From Manduca sexta (lineage: Eukaryota > Arthropoda > Insecta > Lepidoptera > Sphingidae), in contig NC_051132.1 in NCBI RefSeq assembly GCF_014839805.1, positions 4,340,001 through 4,404,000 of the forward strand: a stretch of 64,000 nucleotides of DNA, written 5' to 3'. Below, piece after piece: positions 1-12,100 of this stretch. The notes below the pieces were generated by a model. It made no database searches. It worked only from the letters and a program-made list of their open reading frames with translations, and was not told the DNA's origin. Within the stretch, counting starts at the first letter, position 1; every line of letters starts with the position of its first letter. The translations under genes were made by a program, and so were the position numbers.

Positions 1-10
1 TGTGACTTAC

Positions 11-130
11 CATGGAATCCATGTTGACATTAGGATTAAATGGCTTCTGCGCAAACGCTGCGGACGTAGACAGCACTTCTTGTGACGTGGCGAGAGCCGG
101 GGGTCCCAGCGGCTTCGGGAAGAAGTATAT
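11..130 (-). CDS. polybromo: polybromo exon 24 (aa 1249-1288, after BAH 2)
   Basis: Acceptor TTTTAG|ATA, donor ATG|GTAAGT, phase 0. IYFFPKPLGPPALATSQE follows BAH 2 as YYFRKP does in vertebrate PBRM1. Further exons, with the HMG box, must lie left of position 1. Confidence 0.88.
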
Positions 131-3100
131 CTAAAAGAATACCAGAAAAAAAAATATGAATTATAATGGACAAATTTGGGAATTAAAATTAAAAGTATCT
201 ATATAAAAATAGAAATGAAACTCTAATTATATAGTCTTTTGTTATATCGGAAGTTAGTTTCCTCGACCGATCTGTACTCTCTTTATTATTTATTCTTTGA
301 AAATAGATGTCACGTTAAGCGTCTTCAGCTTGATGAAATAAAAGTTTGAATAATACCATAAAGTTAAAAAGTCCTTAAAATCTTACCTCATCGACAGTGA
401 CGTCTTTGGTGTGTTCGAATTTCCGCAGGCCGGACTTGAGTTTCCGTGCGACGCGGTTGGACTCGTCGTAGATGCTCTCGCACACGTACACATCGCCCTC
501 CGAGATTTCTGTCGGACGACCTAATAGGCAAAATATGTTTATCATATCTTTTCTGGAGTAGTATTGTATCTGTGGCGGGACAGTTAGTGCATATACCGCC
601 ATCTTGTCAACATCGCAGGAACTGCAAGAGGATCGATGCAGTGACGCAACTACAGTGATATCACACAGCAATCACGATAGATGGCGACGTCAATCCTGAA
701 TCACACTTGCACAATTTGAGCGACGCGTTGCATATATACCACCTCCGAATAGGAACTGTCGGAGGGGCCGCGGCCGGTCAGGCGCAACATCTGCCTGACT
801 GGAAATCTTCCCCTTCCATAGAGGAACGCAACCATCTGTTCCTCTACAGCGGCAATTAACAATTACGCCGCTACATATCTTACGTGATATCCTTTAAGGT
901 GACTTCAAAGCAGCTGATAAATACAGACGTCATAGGGATGATTACCCTCGTCAGTTGAAACAATTCGCTGGCTATTACATGGTTCTATGTTAATTTTTAC
1001 TGATATTGCAAAAATATGATTGAATATTTTTATAGTGGTATAATTAAAAAAGACAATAAGGGTTGCGTTCCCCTTTATTTATCCTACGGGATTATTGATT
1101 TTTTTTTTCTGAAAAATTTTAGTCTTGTGATATACGTATATACATTCAATTTGCACATTAAATATAAAATAGAACCTTGTAAAAGTGGGCCAGCGAATAA
1201 TTTCGTTCTTCCGTTTCGTTACACAAATATTTAAATTAATAACTACACAGTTTTTTCAAGGTATTACTCACATTTCAAGTAATCGTCGTAGTCCAAAACG
1301 GAGCACTTGCCGACAATGCCGACGAGCGGGCTTGTGTCGTGCATGGTCGTCAACAGAACCTCTTGCTTGTAAAATGGCTGGAATGAACATTTTCTTGTAA
1401 ATATTTAACACCTACTTCACACACTGTAGGCTTGTATACAAGTAAATGAAGCAATATCTTACTTTGTTAATGATATTCGCCACTTCAGACGGGAACACTA
1501 AGAACGGTCCTCGGAAATAACATTTGTTGCTGCAAAAAAGAAATATACTATTAAATTGTACATTTTTTAATATAGTACAAGAAATAAATTAAATGCAGCC
1601 AGACTTAGGTCTCTAATAGAGAGCTAGGCCCCGTAGCTGATACTACATCACATTTTTAGTTCAGTCATTCCACTTGACTTTTCAGTTTCACAGCATTTCG
1701 TCACCATCTTACATTACGTACTTAAATTACTTACATAGACAACTCTATCTACTGATAGAGTACTATATAAATAAATAAAACTGCTCAACAACGTCACTCA
1801 CTCGCCGGTCTCCCAGATGGTGTCGACCTGCGCGATGACCTGCTTGCCGCCGTCGGTGACCACGTACACGTAGTCGCCGGTCTTGATCACGCCCGAACAC
1901 ACCGTGTTGTACTGCTCGTAGTACGTGTTCTCGTCGTCCGTGCCCAGAGGGTTGTACATCACCACGTCCTGATGAAATGTTCATTGATTAATGTGCTTAT
2001 TTATACGTATAACACAGGTTCTCCTAGCATAGGTATCAGCAGATCATTTTCTTATTGTGATTAATTTAATGCAATGAACTACTTTGTAACATTTGTACAC
2101 CAACTGAGTTTTGTAACATTTAACATTTGTCTATTTTTTAATACAAATACATTTATTATTATTTTTTACAGGAAACAAAGAATTTAAGAGTTCTATAGCG
2201 TGTGATGTTCCGGCTTGGATAACAAGTTGACAACATCTGTCGCCGATACACTCGAGGTTTGTAAAGCGCCCACGCAATGTCTATACTACGCAGTTGTCAA
2301 GCAAACGTCCATAACTTGGTTCAACAATACTATACGATTTAATTATAAATGTCAGCCTTTAACTGTAAGGGCCCTATTTTCTGCTTTGTCTATTATAATG
2401 AATATATCTTTTAGGACATATAATGAAAGTAATTGCCTTATTTGGTACATTGTTTGATTGCAAAAAGCAGTGGATTTCCACACTAAAATTCTTTTAACAC
2501 TCATACCTATAGCACATAAAGCAAATGCAATACACACATAATTTTTCTTTTCGACAATCAAAAGCCAATTTTAAATTTTGAAGCCACAAATTTATAGAAA
2601 ATAAAAACATATTTATAAGCGCATGTTACATATACTACACGGACTAATAAAACTGAATTGGACTGGTACCTTGATCTGATATCCAGAATAAGCATAAATC
2701 AAATGTATAACATTATAAAGTCTTTGTGTTATAATATATTGCCAACTTAATTATTAGGATTTGTAAGTTTATAACGTAAGTATTAGGAAGTGCAACAATA
2801 AATTTTCTCTCATGATTTAATGTTTTATAGCACTATTCGCACTTTATGTGTTCCTAACATTTCAAATTTTTAACCGGTTAAGTTTGAGAACTATCATTTG
2901 GACAACATTAAGAAAAACTTTCCGGAGTTACGAATTCTAACAAATTAAGTCGGCAATTCAGATTTGTTATCTTATTTCTTACTTATATTATGAATGCAAA
3001 CATTTTTGAAAATGTTTGTAAGTTTATTAGAAGTAATCTTAGAAATAGCTGAACGGATTTGGATGTAAATTTTATTCACATAGACCATTTCCTGGATTAA

Positions 3101-6100
3101 CACATAGGTATACTCTGTATCCCAGAAATGCCTTTTTTAAATTAATCAATTTTTTCAAATAGATGGCGCCGGTGTCGAACAGATAACGCAATGGATTGCC
3201 ACAATTTAGTGCTATAGTGAAAAGGCTTGGGAAAGGCTTTACACGCAGGCGCAGCCGCAAGAAACACCTAGTATTAGTATAATGCTTACCGGTCTTTCCT
3301 TCTCTTGTACATTCTCTAATACCTCCAGCTCGGCGAGTTCGTCCTTGTGTTTCTCGACGCGTTCGCGGAACACCGACACCGTCCTGCTTGGCTCTAAAGG
3401 TACCTATACAACATTACAAAATCTTACATCGCCACCGTTGAAAGGTATAGAAAGACGTACACTTAGTGCACTAATGGTTTCTTTACCTTATATCTATCAT
3501 AAACAAAAAACAATCCCAATGTAGGAGCTTTACTATAAATAGGCTAATAAAACGATCATAAGTTTCTTCACAGTATTGTATACAGTATGAGAGGTTAGTC
3601 AAAGAACTGGTTAAAGTGATGTATTTAGTCTTCCATTCTCATACCAATATAAAATAATATATGACATTATTTTGTACTGGAATTTTAGCATCTAGATATT
3701 TTTGCCTTTCTAAGTGAGATTTGAAGTAGAAAGGCAAAACAGATAATACTTAAATATCATATTATGTAGTATATAAAGTTATATTCCCGTGACACACCGT
3801 AATGTCATGTAGCTGTCATGTTTGCCGGCAAACATTCCGATGCTATATGGGTTAATAAGCGATAAGATAAGTCAAACAAGTAGGTAGCACACGGGTACTA
3901 CACGTTGGGAGCCAAATTTTGTTTACTCTATCATATATCGATATTTTTTATTAGTTACATGCAAGCATAAACTGCCGTATGTTTAAATAGGTCCATCGAT
4001 TAAAAGTACATACTATATAGCATTGAAAACTCATAAATATATTTTTTGTTTACTAGCCATTGGGTTTTAAAGTAATAAACATAAGATCTTACTTCTCTGG
4101 GCACTACAAGGACCTCTTTCTCAGGACCTTCCCAAGCTCTAATTTTCTTGAACCAGCGATGCTTGGTACTGTACCGACTCTCACACACATACACATCTTT
4201 GTCTGTAAAACCTGCAATGTAATATACCTGTGCTGAAGTACAGATTCGCCAAGTATAAGTATACCAGCAAGGGCCGACTACTCTAGATGTGATGTTAAGA
4301 GCATAGTCCAAATATTATGTCCAACGAGACACATTGCACGCCAACATGACTACTACAATGCCTGACCGTGTTTAGTGAATACACGAAATATTCGAAACTA
4401 GCTTTTGTCAGCGGCTGCGCACGCGTGAATAAGTTTTTCCAGGATATAAATAGCCTATAGCACTCAGGAGTAATGTTTCATAAGTGAAATATAAAAAAAA
4501 TAAGTCGGTATAGTAGTTCTTGGGATTAGCGCGTTTAAACAAACTCTTCAGCTTTATATACTAGTAAACGTTTTAACATGACGTATCGGTTGTCTCTATC
4601 TTGCTGGATAGTCATAGTCAGGTAGGTACAAAATAAAACTATTGCGTGCTTACCGGAAGGAATATACATTATCTGGTGACTTTCTTTAAAGACATACACT
4701 ATAACCATGCTTACAATTAAACAACTATAACCTGTTTTTGTAAAAAAGAATTCTAGACGAATATACGCTGCTCACCCTCAGGGCGGAATTTGAAATACTC
4801 CTTGACGTTCATGACGTGGCATGGGCCGACGACCCTGTCCAGCGGCACGGGGCGGTACACGTCCGTCTTGAACACCTCCTGCTGCAGGAACTTGCGCGTG
4901 CGGATGTGGAATGTCTCTTGTGGTCTGTTAAAGGTGTATAATAAGGTATGGGCTTAATGGTTTTTGTGTACGTGAATGTTAGACATCGAAATAAAACTAG
5001 TTTTTTGATTGCGGTTTTTTGCAGTCTTTATGTCAGCCCTGTGGCCATGGAGGCTGTAGTCTCCGAAAAGACGGAGGAAAATAAAATACAAAAAACTACA
5101 ATAAAATCCAAAAATAAATTTTATTTCAATGTGAAATGTGTGACTATTGCCATATTGTTTTCTAGTTAAACTGTTAACATTTCGTAAGGCCACACCTCCG
5201 CGAAAGATTAACAGAGGCGCAGTTATGCACGTATTCACAATTTTTTCCATACGTCCCGTGAAGTTAATACCAAACAGCCCGGTATATTTTCCAAACCAGA
5301 TACATAGGTTATTGTTATCCGCCCTGAATATCGAATGCAGATACGATTCACAACCCAAATGCACATACACTATCTATGAATCAATTGTTTTTTTTTTGTT
5401 ATATTGAACTTACCTAAAGTAAACATTGCAGTAAAGCATGGGCACGCCTTCGTTGTTGGTCCATAGCCGCTCCACTTGCACGATGGTGGGGTCCTTGTTT
5501 CCCTTCTCCGGCTGGATGTACAGGAAGTCGCCCTTGCTGTACTGCGTCTGTAGCGGCGCCTCGCCTGACGGTATTGAGTCGTCGGTGCTTGATCTGCAAT
5601 TTTCATTTATAACAACCATTTGACAGGCCAAAATAAAAAATACTCACAGCTGATGATGGTTAACGGTGCACTTCGTAGGCTGTATAAACTTAGATAGCAT
5701 GAAAAAAGCAAATATAAAAATAAAACCATAATTAAGCTTGTTATATAAAGATATAAAACATATGGATTAAATTGATTGATACTGAGATCTTCTATCGACC
5801 TGCGTGATTTGATACCTACACCCTGTTACACCCAGTGTATTCATTTACCTGGTCTCGTCCTCGTCCTCATTCTCCTGCAGTAGTTTGCATTGCTTTATCA
5901 ACTCCACGCTTGTTGACATCGTGTCGCGTGTAAACGTCAATGCTGGGGACTGTAGCGTGCCACGACATAGTAAATCTCTTTGCTCGATGTAATAGGATTG
6001 TAATTCTACAGAATCTTCGAAGATTTGACTGTCCGTGCGGGAGAGGCGACGAGCTCTAGAAATGAATCGTAAATTGTAATACAAATATTACGTTTATTTT

Positions 6101-9100
6101 TATTCAATTATCAGTATAGTTTTAGAACTTATGGTAATACATTGTTTTTATAGCATGACAGTATTCTCATAGGAGGAGGGAAAGACAAATCTTTCTTATA
6201 CAGCATCTATCGTAAATCTACATGACAACCGTTAAGTTATGAGCAGCGCCATAGCTGTTGTTTTCGAAGATCATAAGTTGTAAAATATAGAATAGACAAA
6301 GTGACTAAAAAAGCTGAATATAAATAGTTCATCCATTGCCAATCTCATTCCAAGATATGGTACGTACTAGGTAGCAAATTATCTTTAAGCGCCTCACTAC
6401 CCTAGTACTCACCTCTCAAAAACAGCAAACATGTCCTGTTGGAAGTGGTCCAGCCGCTTGTAGAGTCCCTTGTCGAGCCTGCGCTTGACGAGGTCGAGTG
6501 AGATGGCGCGCACCTTGTCGCCGCTCGCCGACTCGTCGTGTTCCGGCAACTCCGCCATGCTGTCTGAGTAACATCTGTAATAATATTATAAATATAAAGA
6601 TTAAGGGAAATATTGTGGTAAGATACAATTATTAAGTAGAGGTTAATAAATTAATACATATGAATACTAGTGGAAACGTAAATTATTTTACTTTTTTTCT
6701 TATGATTTTCGATTTTTTTATACATAACAAATATTATACCGACATACAATTTCAAGTTAACACATAAAATATTGCCTTTTAGACTGTTCACTGTTGCCGC
6801 TTATAAAAACGTTACTTAGAATCAATATCAATAATGCAAAATGAATCATGGTATTTAAAAAAAATGTTATTGGATTTAATCCCATATACTCGGAATACTA
6901 TTATTTTACGCTGCCTTATTATTTTCATAGTACCGGGTAATGACCTTCACTTAACTTCGCATTTCTTGGAAGTATAATAATTAACTTACGAGCTTTTGAC
7001 ATCGAGAACAATAGACGGTAATTACAGGGGATTATATTTTATAATCTACTAATTATTTTCTAAGAAAACTCACGCTACACAAAAGCGATAATAATTTTAT
7101 AATCTTCTTATTTAAACTACATAGTATAACAAAAACCTGTTTACCTGCCCTCTTCGTCCTGATGGTTGTAAACAGTGGTGAATAAGTTAAGCAGTAACTC
7201 TTGTATCGCTGCCGGTACGTCGGGTATGGCCTCGTCGTCTTCCCTACAAATGTAAAATAATATAGACCAACCAAATAGGAGTAAATATTGCGCTTATCCT
7301 TAAAAAAAAGTTCTACTCATTTTAAAAAATAAAGTACATAAAATAATAAAATATGGCTTTAAATTTGCTAATTACTTGAATACAAACAATAAGAAATTTT
7401 TGGTAAATTGCGTTGACCATATTCAATATTATGATGCACAAGTAAAATAAACGATAAGGCTAAATTAATGCATGTTGAATTTGTATATCAAACTGATTTA
7501 ATAAATACCTCTTTTTGACACACTCTGTATACAAACTTACCTCAACAGCTGTTTAGTCTGTAGGCACACTCGTTGCAACGTCAGGGCGTCTTTATATATC
7601 TGAGAATCGGGCTCGTTGTATTTACAAGCGTTGTCGAACATCAGTATGAAGTCAGAGGCCAATTCATTCACCGAATTGTACACATTATTCTTCAGTTTGT
7701 GAGCGATCTTCTCCATATCAATTGGGTTCTTTATCAGCTCGTAATAGTCCGGATATTCCGTCTTGCTTGGCAGTTTCATAAATATTAGTGCCAGTTGTCT
7801 GTTTGCTGTAAAAAAAATATACTTTAGTGTATTTGACAAATATTGAACATAGTCGCCACGTTGGTCTAGTGGGAGTATATATGTTCGGACCACAAAGTCC
7901 TGAGTTTGTATTCCATGATATGCAACACTTTTTATATCGGTTCTAGGTTGAGGGGATCCTTTTTCCGTACTTAGCCCGTAGCATATCGGGTCGGTTATGC
8001 GAGAGGCTATTTGCTCCTTTTTAACTCGGTTATGCCTCGATTTGTCCGTCACTGAATCATCAGAGCAATTTGACTTCGGACAGGTGACTGACTTTAAAAA
8101 CTAGGCGAAATATTTGTCGCAATATGTATATTGAATATAAAGTTTTTCATATCGAACTTAAATCATCACGTTTCATGGACTATGACCGCTACCACTAAAC
8201 CAACGAGACAGATGAGACAAACATTGACCAATACATTGAAACTAACTAATCTACAGCTATAAAATTTATTCATGCTTAAAACATTTTCGTGCTTTTTTGC
8301 TAACAATAAAAGCGAAGAGTTTGGTAATGGTACTTTCAACATACTTGTAGATAATGTAAACATTTTGCTTGACATTTCAGTATGAACTCTCATAGTAAAC
8401 TATCTATGGTTTCAATCTGTTTAGAATTCAATACGCTTTGTTATATACTGCACAATATTCTGATAGGAATTAACATATTTCCCAGTAATCTCATTTTAAA
8501 TAATAATTATGTGTTTACGCCATCTACAATTTCTAAGTATTTTCGAAATATAATAAAGACTAAAGCTATGCGTGTTCGTTGTGCGAATTCACGTTTAAGC
8601 AAGTACTACTACACGACAATGCTCTCGGTGGCGGCTCTTTGATTAAGAATAATGCAAACTGATTTTGTCTTCCACTTTTCTGTATGACTGCGTACCATAT
8701 ATGTGAGTGTCATCCAAATAGAGAATAAATATAGTAATTATTGTAATGCGATAGAGGATATTATAATAATTGATGTACGATTTAACGACTTTTAGCCAAT
8801 CATTTACCTGCTTGGTCATGGATGGTATTATTGACTCTTAGCAGTTGCGAAAATAGTTACAAACACTCACATTACAGTGTTGATAATTAACATGAATATT
8901 CATGCCTATTTATTGTTTCTTTATATCTTATAAGTTGTTTAGAAAAATATAACGAACATTATAATATGGCCGAGTATTGGAATGCCTCGGCTTGTACGTA
9001 AGAGCCGCCACTGAACTACACACCAAACATACTTCGATTCAACTCCACCGTAGACTTGCCGGAGTAATCAACATACATGAGTTACCTTTGGGGTCCCTGT

Positions 9101-12100
9101 AATCTCTGATAGCGTCATACAACGTCCTTAGCTTTTGTTCGAAGGGCGAGAGTTGTCGGGATCGCGGCGCCGCTTTGAACGTCTTTATGGGCGTTTTTCG
9201 CTCGTAATTGCTGTTCACTTCCTTTAGTTTCTCGTTCATGACCCTTTCTAGAAGGTTCGCGTCTTCGTATATCATGGAGCCTTCTTCGTTGAACTGGCGG
9301 CAGTTTGAGAACATGAGCCGGAAGTCCGACACCATCTCTTCCACTGTATTGTAGCGGTCGTTCTGTGTATGAAAATTACAATTTGAATAATATGATAAAT
9401 TATATATTTTTTTTACTAAAAAAACTTGAAATAAGTACGATTTTTTTTCCAATGATGACAATGTCTATCTGACTAAAAAAAATTAAATTACCATCAATAT
9501 TTTCACGAGATTCTACTTCAAGTCAAATCCAACATTTAAACCATTACTCAATAACATACCTTGATATTAGCCTCGATAGTGATCATATCTATTGGCCTCT
9601 CTATCACATTATAGTACTCTGGGTACAACTTCTTGCTCGGTTTCTCCATAAACAACAACATTGGCTGTCTGCCGTCGGAACACGTAAACTCCACCAACTG
9701 CTTAGATACGTAATGCAACTTCTTCTTCAATGGGAGATTCGATTTCGGCAAAGATGGGATAGTGACGGGCGATGGTACTGTCACCGGTATTGGGTTTATC
9801 CGTGGACGGCCTGTGATAAAAAAAACGAGGTTTTTAATCGACTATTTACTATGTGGTATTTTATTCATTTGACTGATACTAGCAGCTTATCGGATGTTTT
9901 GCGCCACAACTGCCCGTAGGACATTATAATATGTCAAGTTTTATAATGCCTAGTAAGTGTTGGCAACAAATGACTAATTCCTTTTCATTTTTTTTTTATT
10001 TACAATCAAATTTTATTTTTAAATACTTTTTATCAAAGTTCTTTTAAATCGTCACGAATTTATCTTCGCTTTAAGGTAGAAACTACCAAAGAAGAGCCGC
10101 ACAAACAGAACCCTCTAAATGTGGATGCCTCCACACTGCCGTGGTAAACGCAAAAGCGGTATGTCAGGGAAACCTTATTTCGAGATTATCGAAGTTTTGT
10201 AAATATATACAAAAGTTTTACATACAAAACTATACTTTTATAGTTTTGTATGTAAAACTGAGATAGAAAAACTCTTTTAAGGTTTTTTTTTAACAAGGTA
10301 CCGTTATTTAGGTAAATTCCTTAAATGGGAATTTCATTAAGCTATCTCACGACATAAAAATCAAGATTTAGATTTTTTTAGATACCGCTTTTGATCTTAG
10401 CACGGCAGCATAGATGTGTGAAATAATGTAACAGTGATATCACCTCTCGGTCTGGGTGTTTGTGCTTGCGTCTGATTCTTGACTGACGAAAGACTCTCAT
10501 CGTCGCTCGATGATGACTGCACTATGTCCAATAGCTCTTGAACGCGTTGTTGCATCAATCTGAGAATAAAAAAATGTTGTGGATAGTCCGACAAAAATGG
10601 GGTCGTCCAGGTTTTATCTAATAGAGTACTTATTCTCTATTGTACCCTAATAGTGGGTTCTTAAGTTAGTATTCTAACTTCAAATATTTTAATTTCCGTG
10701 CTAATAAACAATTTAATATTTGAATGAAATTCAAGGATTTATTCCGATTTAGTAATATAATTAAGTGCATCTGCTATGTTTAGTACTAAACAGAAATATG
10801 CAACATCTGTAGCCTACACCAGTCACAAAAAAACATCGAAAACTGACTATTAGTTTGGGCTATTTAAAATACAACTCTTATTATTACAAAAAAATCCTTT
10901 ATTATTATATTCTCTTGAACATAAAGCACTCACAGCCAATAGCCGGCCCCTCTCCCCCCTACCGCATCTGCTCTATTTATAGCGCTACCTAACCTTGCAA
11001 CGAACATCGGTCATTCACACTCGTGTCAGTGCGCGTGCGCCTCGTCATAACCTTAGCGAGACTCGTCCGCGAAACAGTATTCATGTAATAATTGTAGTTT
11101 GAAAAATTACAAATATTTAAAAATGTTAAAAAATATTTTGGCCGGTGCATTGTATGTACAAAAATAGCTGAGGTGAGTTAATTTGTTTTTGTATTATAAA
11201 GTTATCAATGAGGCCAAGTCAACGTACACACGTGATGGTGAATCATTTTATTATGTGTACAAGATGAACATAGTTTAAGCCACTCAGGTATTACATTAGG
11301 CTCGTAGGATTACTATGAAGTTTGCATGATAGTGATGTTTTACAGATGAAGTTTATCGTGAGTAAAAGGCGTGAGTGCGTGTAAGACACTCTCGCCTTTT
11401 ATCGCCGAAGGGGTAGGCAGAGGCGCAACTAGTGTATCCAGTTTTTGCCTTGTGTATTCCGTCCCATATGATAGGAAGTGAGCGTATCCCCATATGGGGC
11501 ACAATTTCCAGACTCCGCGATGATACTGAGTAGAAAAACCCAATATCACCTTGCATGATCAGGGATCGAACCCGAGACCTGAGCGTGCAGTCGTACCGTA
11601 ATAGCGCTAAACCGTCGAGGCAGTAATTTATATAGATTTAATAATCTTTAGAACGAATTTCCTACTTTAATAATTATTGTCAAATAATGTTATTATTGGT
11701 TTGTTGCAGAGAGAAAAGAAAGGCTGCGCAAAAGTGTAAAACCTACAAACTTTAAAATTACATAAAATTTTTGAAAGAAAAGATACTACATAGTAGATAG
11801 GTATTTAATTGCAGTGCATTAAAACTCAAGACATTGAACAAATATTTTTTTATCACAGTACTATAAGGAGAATTAATAAGTATTATTCAATATCTTTGAG
11901 AAAAATATTAAATATTTTAGCAGCTCCTTAAAAATAGTGAAAAAGTTACCAAGATTAACAACCCTTGAAAGAAAAAAAGAAGTTAACAAGCATTTTGATC
12001 CTTGGTGTCAATACGTTAAGATAAAGAAAGTCAAAGAAAAAAATTAACTTCACAAAGATGCAAGCAATAAAATGCTAAATAAGACTATCAGATTAACAAC

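Noticed and set aside
4954..5370. 138-codon minus-strand frame
   Set aside because: Lies across the MITE-like foldback in intron 16; no domain, and polybromo frame and phase exclude it.
10900..11010. Heat-shock elements in the candidate antisense promoter
   Set aside because: TTCTCTTGAAC was considered, but the spacing does not fit nGAAnnTTC repeats.
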